Notes: a model not told the origin generated them from the letters alone. 64,000 nucleotides of DNA from Lineus longissimus (GCF_910592395.1 NC_088319.1:10418001-10482000); one strand, 5' to 3'; counted from the stretch's first letter, positions 13,247 to 27,700 are shown. Made by a program: numbers and translations.

Positions 13247-13390
13247 TGTGACCCGTCACAGCAAAACCAAGAGCATGTTGCCCTGAGCTTACGGATAGGT
13301 TGTTCATTCCACTGTTGTCTGCCTTAAATGAAATCTGACACCAATTTTTCTTTTACACCCTGGTGTCAATTAGGCTCATCTTGTGGTTAT
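13245..13390 (+). mobile_element. Second, partial copy of the adjacent inverted-repeat element
   Basis: Directly abutting the previous element, 'tatgtgacccgtcacagc' followed by 'aaaacc', 'ctgagctt', 'ttgttcattccactgttgtc' and 'tgaaatctgac' repeats the left arm of the 12297 element in the same order. No right end is seen, so it is a truncated copy sharing the junction. Confidence 0.7.
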
Positions 13391-16300
13391 ATGTCAATGT
13401 GACATTTTTCCTTTTTGTTATCAGTCCAACGACTGCTATCCTTACATATGAATTCAAACTACAGACATCCGCACAGTCCTCATGGCATGCGTGTAAAAAA
13501 TGGTTCTTTGACGTCAAAACAAGCAATGTTTTTTAATCATGATATAAACATGTCCACTCAATAGTATATGCATCCAATCTGTCCGCTCAATAGTATGTAG
13601 TGTTTTATGGAGTCTGACATATCAGAAATAACTCAGGCACTTTTTTACGCAATCTCATTTTTGATATAACAGCACATCGAGTGGTCAATTTTCTCTCGAC
13701 CTCTTGGGTGCAAGTTGTCAATATGTCACAGGCTTTTTTGCCAATGGTGCCTTTCTCAAAAACATCTGATGCCATTTTACCTTTTTTTCTGAAAACATGT
13801 TATTTGTTACACATTGTAACAAATTTGAAGAGATCCAGAATCCATATTGGAATTTTGTTCATCATCAACAAAATCATCATTGTTATATGCAGATACGGTG
13901 CAACTGCAAGGTCCGACGAGCTGTTGGCCCTCATATTGCTTTATGCCTAAAAATAGCATGAAAGAATTTTCAGAGCAATGATCAAAAGACAGTATTTGAA
14001 TGAAATGATCTTTTTTTCCCAAGATTTTTTCCACATCTTTTGATACTCACTGATGAAAATGCCAAACATGGCAAGGTTTTATCAATTCCGAAGGGAAACC
14101 TGCTATCGAAAAGAGATATCAAACGCTGTATGCAAGTCATCATCTCTCGAAAACAAAATATGCCTTATTGGCATTTGAGAAAAGTGCAACCAGTCCTATT
14201 TTTCTCCCCTAACCCATGATCAGGTGTCATTATGCACCTGCCAATACGTCATGACTTCCCCTCAACATTTTTTTTATCGACTATTTGATCCTGTTAGTGT
14301 CAGAGAGTCATCGGATTGCAGTCAAGACCGAGTGGTCATGTCGTGATATCAGAATATTTTTTATCTCGGGTCATATTTTTTTCCCTTTGGCCACACTTTT
14401 TTCCTAGTGATATATGGAATAGAGATCGCTGAAAAGTTAACAACTGTAGTGTAAACAGTCCGCAATATCCACTAACCAACTTGCTCATTTTCAATGAAGA
14501 ACCTGCAGAACTAAAAATTCAGATGGCAGCACCAGTACTAAAAGGTACACTTCCAGTGCACTTTCCATTAAAATTAAGTTTTGTTGTTTTCACCCTAAAA
14601 CTCATCAAAATAGAATTAAGGACAAATAAAACAACATTTTTGGTGCTACTTCCCCATGTAGAGTAATTAAGGGATGAAATATTCAATAATCATTGAACCG
14701 GGAAATGGCTTTCTCATTACAACCATGGTCCACTTGCCTGCAGGGCCCCCTATTGGCAGGTTTTGTTGTACAGGTTCCTCATTGGCTGAAGGCAACATAG
14801 CGCGTTTGCTGCCAAAATGTAATGGCGAATGCATTTTACAGTTGAAAGGGCCTGACTGAAGAATTCTCTGCCACTTTTTTGCTTCAATGAGAAATGCCCC
14901 TTTTTTTTCGTCACTCAATCCGAGGCTAATGGCCTTTTTTGGGAAATGGCAGTGAATTGGCAAGTGGCTCCGTTGAAAGTTTTGAACTTTTTAAGTCGTG
15001 GTTGATGAAGCATTCGCGAAGAATAAGGAAAAATATGCTTGCATTAATTTGACGGTTCACAGTACAGGTGAGAGAAAAAGATGAATTTCCATGGATGAAT
15101 TTTAATGATTTGTAGAGCTGACAAAATCTGTTTCTTATTCAAAGGCAAATAACCATGATAAGTGACCTTAATGGCCACATTGATTATCTAGCTCAACTTT
15201 CAAGTCTAGCTGTTGGAGAATTGTCTTTTGACAATAAACGTGTTGAATATTTATTCCAACCTTCAATTCTAATGTCTAGGTGCAGCTATTGTCTCTATTG
15301 AGAATTGTCTTTTGGCTATACAATGATGGCCATATTGAATATTTAGCCCACAACTTTCACATCTATAGTGAAGAATTGCCTTCCTTTGAGCAACTGCAAG
15401 GCACAAAAAAACACCTCATATATATTTCAACCATACACATACTCTACATTGAGGTATTTTTGTTTTCCTGGTTAAGCTAAATACTGCCAAAAGCTTTCAA
15501 ACGTAAAAATACACAAAAGAATGACTGATTTCAGCTCTATTCAATTTCGTAGGCAAATGATTCAAAGTATTTTTATACACCCTCTATACATTTTCCCTTT
15601 CAACTGATCCATGAATGACAGTTTAAACGATCCACGGTAAGAAATATCATCTCAGCCGACAATTATATCTATACTTAAGTGTCATTTCCGCTATGAAACT
15701 AATACAAAATAGCGCACAATTCAAGCTGAGACGTGCTTGCTCCTGATGGCGGGCATCATCGCGTTGTCATGGTAATCAAGATAGATCAGGTTCTTGAGAA
15801 CAAAGGGAGTCTGCAGGGTTAAGAATGGCTGCCAAAGACACCTTCAGTTCAGGTCATCTCACTGAGATATGATACATTAGTCATTACTGATCTGTATATT
15901 ACTATAATGTGTAGGTTTTTCTTCGCCCACACTGATATTGAGAGCCTGCAGGGTTAAGGTAATTTAATTGAGGCAAATATTGTGAAAGGGGTTTTATTCC
16001 GAGAGACTTCATGCAGGATTAAGAAATCTAAGAACTGCTGCTGAAGACACCTTCGGTTTCACGCTATACACACATGACATAATGGTACACAATTTTAATG
16101 GCGTACAGCACTTTTTTTCATTCGACAATATAAGGTATGAAAAACAATGCCTCCATCTTTCGAAATTTGTCAATGTTGGTAAAATACATGACTGTCTTTC
16201 AGTGTTCTCCACTCAATATTTCTTTGGTTAGATTTTGTTGCAGTTGAAGTTTTCCATAACTTATGGTCTGGTGAATGGTCAGGAAAACAATTACAGCTTT

Positions 16301-19300
16301 AAAGAAAACGGTCTGGTGGTAATGTAAAATTTAATTTTGGTCTGGTGGTGCACCGGACCAAAATAGGTAGCGGAGTACACTGGTCTTTGCATGGTCCATT
16401 TCTAATTGGAAGCACTGTAACGTAATTGTGATGATGCTTAAAACATTTTTGAACGTCGCTGAAATAAAAAGCAGACGGAAAGTTGTCTTGAGGGAACTTC
16501 CAATATGCTGATCTGTGAGAGAAGCCTTTAAGTAGGGCAAAAACGAGCAATTTTGATTGCTACGACCTGTGATTACAGTTGCTGCTATGTGCAACAATAA
16601 GTATCACTCGTCTGTGGAAAAACTGTAATAGCTTGGATTGACATTGATTGCAGGGCGCTGTGATCAATGATTGTTGTCTCTGGCACCTGCGATGACCACC
16701 GCCAGCACACGATTTTTGTCACAGACGATCACGATTGAAGGTGGCAGCAAATTGCTCATTTGCAAGGTACTTTATGCCCCAGTCCAACAGGCAACAGTGA
16801 ACACTTGACCAGAGCCAGCCAACAACTAATGAGGGACTCTATTGCCAAAAGGTGGCAGTGATAGTTAGTAGTCTAATATACTGCTACAGAACCTTCTGTG
16901 GGTGAAATTGACATGAGCTAGAAATATACTGTGTATTCAATCAACTGCTAATTACATATGTACTATCGCCTACTTTGTTTATCCAGTTTTAAAATGATTA
17001 CAAGTAGCTCGACCTTACATGTAATGTACAAGGTGGCAGCACCACTCAGAATTCTCCACTGGCGCGGCACCTGGACAAAAATAATTTTTTCCATTTGAGC
17101 ACCCGGATAAAAAAAATATCACTCCGACAGAAGTGGTAATGGTTTTACTGTTAGAGCAGCACCCAACAGATTTGCTGCCAACATGGACATAATTGAAATG
17201 AATTCTAAGTTCTATCAAAATATCGTAACAGCTAGCACCCAGCCAACAAAATTTGCTGTTGAGAACACTGTCACTGTATGATATTTGTACTGGAGATAGA
17301 TTTCGAAAGGGAGACTGCCTTCAGAGTACATAGCCATAGGTGCTTCACAGATATTTTTCCATTATACACATCATCATTTTAAAATAATTCACAACGCCCG
17401 TCAGAAATAACCTTGACCCCCAGAGGAAACCCAGGGCGAACAATCTGCCCTAAATGTTTTCGGATCTAATCCATTTAGCTCCCTGGTTGCAACCTAACAC
17501 CAGCCCACATGTATCGATTGAAACTGCAGCGTATTTCATCATAGTAGTAGGTCTCCGGTATCATTATCAGAGATGGCGGTGAGAATACTGCCTCAAGAAT
17601 GATATCGATGGCTTACAGAAATAGCATTGTTATAACCAACTGAACACCAATGGTTTCTGGCAGTGGTTAAGATATCAAACGAATACAGGCCATCAGAGTT
17701 TGCAAACTCTATAAAAGAGCCCCTTATAAAGATGGTGTTAGGGTCAATCTCCGCAAAAAAATGCTGTACTAAATAAGGTACAAAGTAATGAGTGTGCCTT
17801 AAGAACTTCATCTTTGAGGATTTGCCACTGAATCTAGAGAACTGCACACAAGTCAGAGACCAACTTAAAAGATCAGAAACCGAATAAAAATGACACTTTT
17901 GAAAATATCAATTCCTCCCCCCACACCATCCCCATCTTGACTGCCAAGGTTTTTGCATCTTATAAAGAAGATTGATACACCCTTGCTAAGGGTCAGCACC
18001 ACCCCCTGCATAGATATTTTAGGTATTACCAGGGTGCAATATTAACAGACAGGACTAGGAGCTAGCTAAACTGTTGCTGTCACCCATCAAGGCTCAACAA
18101 CACTTACCTCATGTAAGGACACAAGGACCAATTCCTGGTAAGAAAAGCAGCCGAAGAGCACCCAGGCTATCTGAGCACCTTGCCCTTGGGCAACAACAGA
18201 CAATCCAGGGGGTGTACCCTCGCTATTAATTTTGGTAAATTGACCCGGATTCCTTGACCCGCCATGTAATCTCTGGGAGAACAGCAAATTGTAGAAAGGA
18301 GATTATCCTACCTGCAAAAATTACAACCTAAATTCCTCATGGAGGGCAGTAGATTTTACAATGGTCCGAGTAATCACTGTAAGATGACACCAGTTTCCAT
18401 ATCACAACGAATTCGATGACACCCTTCCTCAAGAAATCACAGAATTTGAGGTATTCTAAGTTATCCAAAAGAATCACAAGTGTATTTGCATTTGTGCAAT
18501 CAACGACACTTCTCAGATTTCATTTAGGTATGGAGATGGTCCCAGGCCCCAGAATCACAGAAACGAGAAAAGTACAACGTTATAATGACCAAAAGTTTGC
18601 TGAGTCACCTGAAGCATTTGCTATAAACTGGGCAAAAGTTTGCAAAGTCTCCTCAAGTATTAATTTTATACTGAGCAAAAGTTTGCAAAGTCTCCTCAGA
18701 CATATCACACAATAATCTGGGCTGAATAGCTGCGTAAATCCTTCCCATATTCTTCAAATTCTTAGACGTATTCGTCTTTGTCATATATTTCAAGCAACCG
18801 GAACCTGAGACCTGCATTCATACAAACTCAATATTATGGAACTATCACAATTTGTAAAGTAATCACAACTTGAGCTATGCCCTGAAATACTGTGCCAACA
18901 CTACAAACTTGGAAGATGCACTTTTAAAACAAATGCAATTAACAATAACCAATCCAAGTCGATCACACGACAAACAAGAGAATCCACCTCCAGACCCTCC
19001 TATGAGTCATAACCCAGTTCACACCATGCCAGCATCCTGATCCTGACAATATTACTATTTCCCTTGAACATCACATCATCAGTCATAAACATCAAAGCGA
19101 TGCAATGTCACCAGCGAGCCACGATTATCGTGAACAATAGTGCCAAGTCTCTAGTAACAACCGCAGCCTAAACTACGACGTGCGGGAGTCATGCCTGTCC
19201 TGATAGTTATGACGGTAATTTAAGAAATCGTAATATGCCGTCTCTCCAATACAGAGCACCTACATGTGTGGCTGATAGATGATATGACACAGTCACACCA

Positions 19301-19643
19301 ATGATGTACGCGGCTGTATTGCTGGGCCAATACTGAGCATTCACTGGTTTCCAAACTGTTATGATAAGACCGCAAGCGGTATTTTGTAGAACCACTGTGC
19401 TGAGAACGAACAAGCTAAAACAACCACCTCACGTGAGACTGCAGCACTGACCCAAACACTTGTTCTGTTTCTGAGTGAAGAAACTAGTATCGATGCGCTA
19501 TGCTGTCTCTCACAAAACCAGTACCATTGTGATACTTGTTGTTGTTTCAGCTCCGAGAACCAACAGCCCAAAGCAACAACAGCATAACATGTATCTCAGT
19601 AATTGAAAGGCTGGTTCGATGCGAAAACACATGCTGGTTATCA
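13391..19643. other. Gene-free stretch with a few old local duplications
   Basis: No gene recognised on either strand. Three diverged ~65-90-bp copies of a segment with 'gagaattgtcttttg' lie at about 15170-15385. Diverged copies of 'ctgcagggttaagaa...agacaccttc' lie at about 15808-16075. 'gcaaaagtttgcaaagtctcctca' occurs twice at about 18632-18700. Small open frames here show no family resemblance. Confidence 0.4.
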
Positions 19644-19873
19644 TTAAGGGTTGACCATGGGTAGGCCATTTTGGCTAAACTTGAAATCATAAAGCAATTA
19701 GAAATCCTTCAAAACGTAGTGAATGCCCATTCAAAACCCTGGAGGCTGTTCTCTGGAAAACTAAGAACAGACTCCAACCCTTGAAATGAGCATTCACTAC
19801 GTTTTGAAAGAGTTCTAATTGCTTTAGGATTTGGAGGTCTAGTCTAAATGGGGGTACTAATGGTCAACCCTTA
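19644..19873. mobile_element. Fold-back (hairpin) MITE, copy 1
   Basis: The left end 'ttaagggttgaccat' is the complement of the right end 'atggtcaaccctta', and the arms stay complementary almost to the centre: 'cttcaaaacgtagtgaatg' on the left pairs with 'cattcactacgttttgaaag' on the right. The 230-bp element is thus nearly one full hairpin. A second copy lies at 31446-31686. There is no coding capacity. Transposon superfamily not assigned; a TTAA at the ends may be target duplication or part of the arms. Confidence 0.85.
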
Positions 19874-22209
19874 CATGCCTTAAGGAAACCTGTCACGAAT
19901 TCCTCATAAAAATGGGCAGTTTTGAACAGTTCTGATTCATAAATCTGTACAACTTCAAGGACACCAGACACTGAGACAGTGGCAAAGTACTCCCAATATA
20001 TTTATTCTATGAATAGCATTTTATTTATCATTATTCCAAAAGTGTGGTATCACACAATCAACCATGTCTGGCGTGGAAAATGCTTAGATGTTTTCACATA
20101 ACATTTCATAAATAGCCCTGGTTAGATTCCTTTGTCGGCATCACTACATGACCTCCTTATGAGGGTGATATTATAGGCTGGGGACACAATCATCAATCAA
20201 ATATCTTCTGAAGGACAGTAAATATTGGGGTCTCACAATATTTCCCTCAACTGGATGGTATGTATTAGTTCAGCCGACAGCCAGAGCACAACCATCAGCA
20301 CCATTCCACACAGGTTATTCGTCAACTCATCTAATTATTTAACATAAAATTTAGCAGACGAAAAATCTAGCCTCGATTTGACCTTAATGCCGATCCCTTC
20401 ACATTTTCACTCTCCATGTTGTGGAGGTGCTAATAGGAAGCCCTCTTTTGAGCTGATCTGAAAGACCGCGTGTCATGCTTCAAAATGAGTGGTCTTATGC
20501 CGTAAAAAACGTAATATTAATGGTTTTATGAACACTTTACGATTCATGAATTATTCGGGATTCTGTAGAACACAAGGATTTAAATTGCTGGCCGTTTGCG
20601 TGGCCAATAAAATTCATCAAAGACAGTGCGATTTTCCAGTTCTACGAACCGTAAATGTTCAAACATGGTGGACTCCAAGTCGAGTTTTCATGCTGTAAAA
20701 TGCATTTGGTTCTGGTCAAATAAAACCAGTCAAGAAAAATTTCCATGTGCTTGTGACGTAATAAGCACAGGCAGTGACGACGTTCTCTGCATGATCATGA
20801 AATGGCATCTGCATGATTTATAGATTGGTTTTACTTGCAAATTTTCATAATTTGGTTTTTGCCATGAAAAACATAGTAGGGCGTAGGCCCATTCATTCAT
20901 TCATTGAATGTGTGGGGCCTGATACTTTTTCGAGTTGTTGACAAACTTAAGACTCCTTTTTCTTGAAGCAATGCCATTTCATCTACATGTAATTGGATAG
21001 ACAACAGCACGGCACAAGACACTGGCTCAACCGCAACAGTCGATGAATTTTGCCATGTTTTATAGGTATTCATGGTATTATTATTGCATCATTCAATTAA
21101 GTCAAAACGTCATATTTCTGTTTTTGAAAATGTGGCTATGAATATGTTGTCTGACGATTCTGTTATGGCCAGTGGCAGTAGTCCACAGTGGTCAGGGATG
21201 TCGGCTTTCTTGATTGGAGCTGCTCCAGCAGAGTAATAAAAGAAAGGAAAAGGAGGCAGAGGCAAGTATTGTATATATATTCTAAAAACAAATTGCAATA
21301 ATGCAATCCAGCTGGAATTGAAACAATCACACCGGACATGATCTTTCTTTCTTTCAATGGCAGGCCTGAAGATCCTCTTCTGTCAAAAGATGAATGCCAG
21401 GAAAACACAATTTGTAAAAAGAGAAGGATATCTTGACACCAGAATCAGTATGATGTTCAGATTTAGGTCCACTTCATCTCATTATTCTCAAGAATATCAA
21501 TATAAATGCTGTGATCACCAAACTGACTGGTAGACTGAATAATACTGTACATAATCTATTTTGAATAAATTGTAGGTAATTAATTAGCTATAATGATTAT
21601 AATCAGGGAGACTAAGCTGCTCACTAAAGCTTTTTGGTTCTACCTTGGTCCTATGGAAAGAGCTTGTCGTTCAATCTTCCATCTCGAAGTTGATGGTAAA
21701 TCTAGTGGAACATTGTTTGACATCTTTTAACCCGGACTAGTGAAGACCGCTACCACAACTACATGTAAGGAAGTCTGGCATTGAAAACTGGTATACTATT
21801 AATGGACATGTAATGTACATGAACAATCATTTATGTTACAACTCATGTTCCTGGTATGATTTAAATAGCCCTCCCTGTGGTCTTCACTAGTTTCGTCCAT
21901 AATTTTGTTATATGGGCCCATGCAGTCTGCCCTGGAGCTCATCAGCAGGTTGGCACACCACTAGAACTTGAGCCAACAAGAACAGAAGTTAATAAGATTA
22001 AGAACAAAACTAATGAATCAAAAATGGTTAGAAGAAAAGTTAGACTGTAAGCTAAATTGGCAAGGACAAGATGAGGCGAGATTATGAATTCCTCTTGTCA
22101 AATGTGGTGGTTGTGACAAGGACATCCATATGTGTTCTTAAACACTGGGCAAAATGACAAGAACACCATTGCATCTTGATGATACAGTGATCCTGTTGGG
22201 AGGCATTGT
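19874..22209. other. Gene-free stretch
   Basis: No gene recognised. A short (ATTC)n run occurs at about 20890-20907. Confidence 0.4.
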
Positions 22210-22411
22210 ATTAGTTATGCATCCAAGACCATGATGAGAGATTGTGACTTGGTCTCTTCAAATGTGGTGGTTGTGACTAGTTATGCACGCAAGACCATGA
22301 TGAGAGATTGTGACTTGGTCTCTTCAAATGTGGTGGTTGTGACTAGTTATGCACGCAAGACCATGATGAGAGATTGTGACTTGGTCTCTTCAAATGTGGT
22401 GGTTGTGACTA
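22210..22411 (+). repeat. 66-bp tandem repeat, three copies
   Basis: The unit starts 'atgatgagagattgtgactt' and continues 'ggtctcttcaaatgtggtgg' and 'ttgtgactagttatgcacgc'. Copies begin at 22231, 22297 and 22363, the last incomplete. The first two are essentially identical. Because 66 is a multiple of three, the same 22-residue peptide repeats in an open frame. A diverged partial unit lies upstream near 22090. No other feature suggests a gene. Confidence 0.9.
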
Positions 22412-23599
22412 ATCCAATTTCTCCCTGGATGAGAAATTGGACAAGAAAGTTCTGCAAGTAAACTGCAGCGCCATAGAGTTCCTCGACGATATGTTTTGGT
22501 ACAGCTTCTGGTGTGTTCTGGAACCATGCCGAATTTTGCTTTTAAGAATACACTGTACCGCACAGTTTTGCATACATTTCTTTTGGTCAGTGATCAATCG
22601 CCATGATGCTATTTATAGCCCACATCTGGCTCGAGTGGAAAATTAAAATCTCTTCTTGGATGGGGGGTTTGCCTGTTGACGATTAGGTGGGTGATTCTGT
22701 TGTATCAATGTGACACTCTTGGCCCCTTGTCTCAATATCTGGATTATCATAGGGCCAAAATTGCTGTGTCATCACATTTAATACAATTGGCAAGGCTAAC
22801 TTACACGTAATACACATGTAATAAATACACGTAAAAGGCAGTTGTCGAGCTGTGAGGTTGTCAAGTGACGGTAACTGAGTCTGTTGGTCGTTTCTTTACA
22901 AGGTTAAATCATAGAGTCATAGATGGCCCACAGTAGAATTGATAATGATTCACCATTATATATTCTATGACAGAAAATTTTGCCGGTGTACATGTACCTT
23001 TTAAAAACACTCCACTTACTTGGAAAAATGACTGATTTCCAAATTCTTTTTCATGACTTGTCAACAATCTCAGTCTCAAACTCCAATACCTGAAGGCTGA
23101 TCAGACAAACCAATAACTGTCAACCATCTATAATTTATGATACAATCGATTAAACCTACTAGATTGTTTATGGATTTTTTAAGAGTTTAACATTTTGCCT
23201 GGCAGGTACGAGATAATCAGCCATTTAGCTGGAAACTGGAAGTCCACCACGTTTGCTTGCCTCTCTTGCTAATAAATGTGTGTGTTTTGTTTTAAAAATA
23301 TGCTTGTAATGGACTTGTTTTTTAACTAAATCAATATCTTTTTGTCAGTGTTGTTTTAGATTACAAAAGCAGTACAAGGTTTACCACTTCTAGAACAGTG
23401 TGTTGAATGATGCCCTGAATGACACTTTGCAATAGAGAGGCCTTTTTTACAGTACATGTATGTTTTGTAAGCCATAATTTTAGGCCATATTCAGGAGTAG
23501 CTAAATTGGACTTCAAGATTCAACCGCATGATTTAGATATTTAAACCACTTATATATTTATGATGACATCCGTACAAATGACACCATTTTATTCTCCAA
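22412..23599. other. Gene-free stretch
   Basis: Nothing recognised. Confidence 0.4.
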
Positions 23600-23619
23600 G
23601 GAAGAGCATCGGAAAGTAT

Positions 23620-23695
23620 AGTACCAACGGGCTCGAACCAGCGACGTTCTGTTCACAAGGCACACGCCTTTACACCAGGCCATCGAGATTGATAG
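23620..23695 (-). repeat. tRNA-like sequence, probable SINE head or tRNA pseudogene
   Basis: Read on the minus strand, the segment has an A-box-like 'tggcctggtgtaaaggc' and, about 35 bp on, a perfect-looking B-box 'ggttcgagccc' (complement at 23629-23639), in tRNA order. The acceptor ends do not pair convincingly, so it is not called as a functional tRNA gene. A tRNA-derived SINE is the likelier origin; target-site duplications were not found. Confidence 0.6.
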
Positions 23696-23990
23696 TATAC
23701 TTGCCCTCGATTCATATACAAAAGAAAGGTGTAAGAGATGCTCCAATTAGCACTCTCAATCTTCATAACACTTGATGTGTTTTTTTCCTCTCTTCAAGTA
23801 AAACCTGGAGGAGTTACACTCTGATAATCACCATCCAAACCTACGGCCTGTCTACGTGCCATTCCTCCAACATAACCAGGAAGTACTAACTAAAGCACGC
23901 CACAATAAGGCTCGTAACCAGCCTCAAGCATCTCGTACAGGAAACAAGTGCCAGACAATCAGAATGTTGTTCAACATTTTTAAGTGGGGA

Positions 23991-24290
23991 CTTCTTGGTA
24001 AAAACTCAGTTAAGTTTCCATTGAATGTCTTTGTGTTTGAAATTCTTGCTGGAGACAGGAACAGTTCTTATTTTTGTGCAATGAAGGGATTGAGTCATTT
24101 ACGATTAGTTTTTTAGGTCCAAGGTTGTATTGAGGTGGGGGGCTTCTTGGTAAAAACTTAGTAAGTTTCCATAGAATGTCTTTGTGTTTGAAATTCTTTC
24201 TGGAGACAGCAACAGTTGTGATTTTTGTGCATTGAAGGGATTGAGTCATTTACGATTCATTTGTTAGGCCCAATGTTGTATTTAGGAGGG
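23991..24290 (+). repeat. Direct tandem duplication, ~150 bp, two copies
   Basis: 'cttcttggtaaaaact' starts at 23991 and again at 24143, and both copies continue through 'gaatgtctttgtgtttgaaa' and 'gaagggattgagtcatttac' to 'gttgtatt...agg'. Period 152 bp, high similarity. Confidence 0.92.
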
Positions 24291-24429
24291 CGACTGTACT
24301 ATAACCACCCCCAGACGTCCCTGAAAAAAAGCTGTCTTTCATAAGTGGCTGATTCAAAATTCAAATCTTGCCAGACGAATTTCTTTCAAAAGATCAAGTG
24401 GGTTAAAATGAAAAGGCCAGGGGCCATCG

Positions 24430-24783
24430 TGCTCACTGGTAATTAGGTAACGACTTTAATTGACAATGGACCTTGAAAAGAACGTCAAATCAAAAACCTG
24501 TATAACATGTAATGTATCCTTGCTGGGAGTACCAACCATAACAACTTTATCGAATACGAATCACTAATGAGCGAGATATCACACTTTCTAGGTTTTCACT
24601 TTTTGCCCCCTGGTGCCCAAAACGATAAAAAGATCAATAGTGAAAAATAGGTCAAATCGAAAACCTCTATGATATATGTGATGTATCCTGGCTGGGAGTA
24701 CCTACCATAAATTTTTAATAACGACGACGACGACGGACGAGGGACACTGTGGTGTTGTATAGACTCACCGTACCGGTGAGCCA
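24430..24783 (+). repeat. Dispersed repeat, second copy of the 145-297 family, with an internal duplication
   Basis: The tail 'gtgttgtatagactcaccg' and 'ggtgagcca' after a (GAC)n block matches the copy at the left end of the window. Upstream, 'tcaaatcaaaaacctgtat...ctgggagtacc' at about 24487 is repeated in diverged form at about 24653, a ~165-bp internal duplication. Confidence 0.65.
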
Positions 24784-27700
24784 AAAACCTGGCCGAAATT
24801 TAGATATTTGATTCAAATTGTGCTCAATTTGGCACACTTCAAGACTTAACATAATTAACAATGATATAATGAGTCCTCAAGTGATTAATGAGGCTAATTA
24901 CAATCATTAACGACATTAATGAAATTGACTTGCAGAGACTATAAAAGCTGTAATCTTGATTAAATCATAAATCACACGTCATTGTCAAACTAAAACAAAC
25001 AAAGAGACTAACTTTTAACTATTTAGACAAAAAAAGATCTTCATAGTTTTAGTTCAAACTCTTAAAAATCGCAAATATTTTTTGTAAAAAGTTTGCTTCT
25101 TTCTAGAAGATATATTTGCCGAGATTTATTAAACAGCTATTAGGATGCCAATTCACACGAAGCTTTGCTCGAGGGTTAAAATACCTGCATATTATTAGCG
25201 CTCTGAATGTCTACCCCCAAGCAACCAGAATTACTTCCCCTGTCAGACATCTAAATAAACATAGTGAGATATTGTAGAATGATTGCAACACCTGTTAGTG
25301 GAACAATGTGATTCAGCTTCAGCTTATCCTCGTCTTACATTGGTATCAGGTTCCTTATATTTTAATTTCAGGGACTAATCATTGGTTGCATTGTTTGGCA
25401 ATGTTTGCCTGTGTTTGATATTGTGGACGGGTCCCCAAACATTCTGTTGGGTCATGTTTGCTAGTGTAGACCAGGCTTAACACAGCTGGCTGTACCACGG
25501 GCCCTGTACCACACAATGCTCTCCACCTCTGGGGGATCTGGTCTATGACAATGCAACTAGGTAGTCCACTATCATCATCGATATCATCAGCCAAGAGGTT
25601 CTAAAAGTATGCAAAATGGAGACATGTTTGATTCAGAAAATTGATCCAAGTCAGGTTCTCAAGCAAAACCTACTCCTCCCATGCTCATGACACTCATCCT
25701 CTTGCAAACAGGGCCTACAACATGACTTCTCCACGCATGTTTCCGAGGGAGTAAATATTGAGGGGGTAAACTATCGAGTGAAATTGCCTGTCAGGGTGAT
25801 GACGCTACGATACGACGATATCAAATAACAACATTATATAAATATCCCGGCTGAAAATGTAATGACTAATATTTTAAAAATTGACATTATGAAATTCAAA
25901 ACTACAAGGAGTAATAATACTCGTAGGCATGATCAGCTTAGTCTGGTAGTGGGTCGTAGACATATCAGACACCAAGAATAGCAAAGGTGGATTTTAACAT
26001 GGCCTTCATAAATTTCATACATTTTTTATAATACACCCACCCCTCCCCATCCTTAAGTTATAAACTGTTATTTTACTGGTGTTAAATCCAGCAGATGCCT
26101 AAAACTGATGGAAATGTCCAGAGAAGAAAAGGAGGATAACATGTCCAACCTCCCTTTTATTAGCAGACACCTCTGTGAGTAGGACACCCTCTGGCCTCCA
26201 AAATCAGGTACAACGATTTTGGTTCCGAATGCGCAATCTTTTAAATATAATTTTAACCTGTAATCAAGACATGGTACCTTTCTATTAGAGACAACACCTG
26301 CCAGTCCAAAGGCTTTTTAGGCTCTACTATTATACTTTTTTTGCTGAGACCGTCATACCACCAAGCAATTGTTTCCGACCAAAATTTCCGTGCTCATAAA
26401 AATCATCATGTTTTTAACACTGAGCAGAATTGCAATCCATGCAGTGTACATTAGCCAAGTGGCCTAGCCATGTTCGTTTAAAGTGAAAAATATCGGGTGG
26501 ATAGCGTGAACCGCTAATGAGTAACAAGTTCATGAAGATATTGGCATCATCAACTTTTTCTTCCGCAAGAAAAATCACCAATTACCTGCACAAACTGCAC
26601 ATTACCAACGCTAATCGCCACTGCATGCTTTTCGCAACCTTTAGACAGGCATCTTCCACCAGATTCGTTAGGTAAGTTTGTTCATGTCATTCCGCGTGTT
26701 ATTAGTCACATATTCGGTGGAGAAGTCGAGGATATTATGCACCTGTGTTAGAAGCGATGCGCCACAGAGAGGCCAGCAACACTTGACTGACAGCACAGCC
26801 CACTTCCTGCCAGTTTTTAAACTTGACCACGTGCTGAATACAGAATCTAGTAGTGAATAAGAATCTTAACACTGAGGAACTGTTTGGCTCATACATGGGA
26901 CAACCTAAACTAAGAGCCAGGGCCAAGAGTCAGTATCACTTTTTTTTTACAGGACAGATAGGCGTACGTACTTGTCTATCACTGCGCCATCTACACGGTC
27001 CAACTCAAACTGGTCAATGCTATTATCCAATACGCGATAGCATCCCCATCCGGATCCACTTTTGACGGCCCAAATGAAAAACACGTCTGTGACTGTACTG
27101 AGTTAAGAAGTGCAGGCACAATGTACACCGTATTGTACAGGCGGTGTAACGATAGTACGATAAAAAATCCAGGCTGCAGACAACCCCTATCCAGGCGGCG
27201 ATGTCTTACAACGTCAGAAACGGTTACAAAAGAAATTTATTCATTAGCACCTGTGGGCCTCGGGCTCCCGAAGATAATAATTATATTCATTTGCCTATAA
27301 GGCCCTATATTTTCCCCTTGCTCATGGCTTTCCTGGCAGCACTTGGCTCTGAAATAGAGCATTGGGTCTTGGCTCTTAGTTTAGAGTGTTCCCACATACA
27401 TGTCGTATTACACAAACCATTGAAAGAGTAAAATTCTATGATAAAAAAAAAACTGTTAAAAGTAGACATCGATTCTATACTTGGTGTAGTACATATTTAG
27501 TAACATCAATTATAGGACAGATTGTGCTCGTAACTTTTTGATCGATGCAGTCACCCCCTATGTATAAATCTATACAAGATGATGATGACATATGGAATAC
27601 AGGAATTTGTTTTCGCAGTCTGTATTTTACAGGATTCATCCAAACCAACTTTGGTTGGACTAAATCAAATCACTTGACACGCTTGATGTCTTTCAATCAG

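Noticed and set aside
23620-23695. Functional tRNA genes here and at 32540
   Set aside because: A and B boxes are present but the acceptor and anticodon stems do not close; SINE heads or tRNA pseudogenes fit better.
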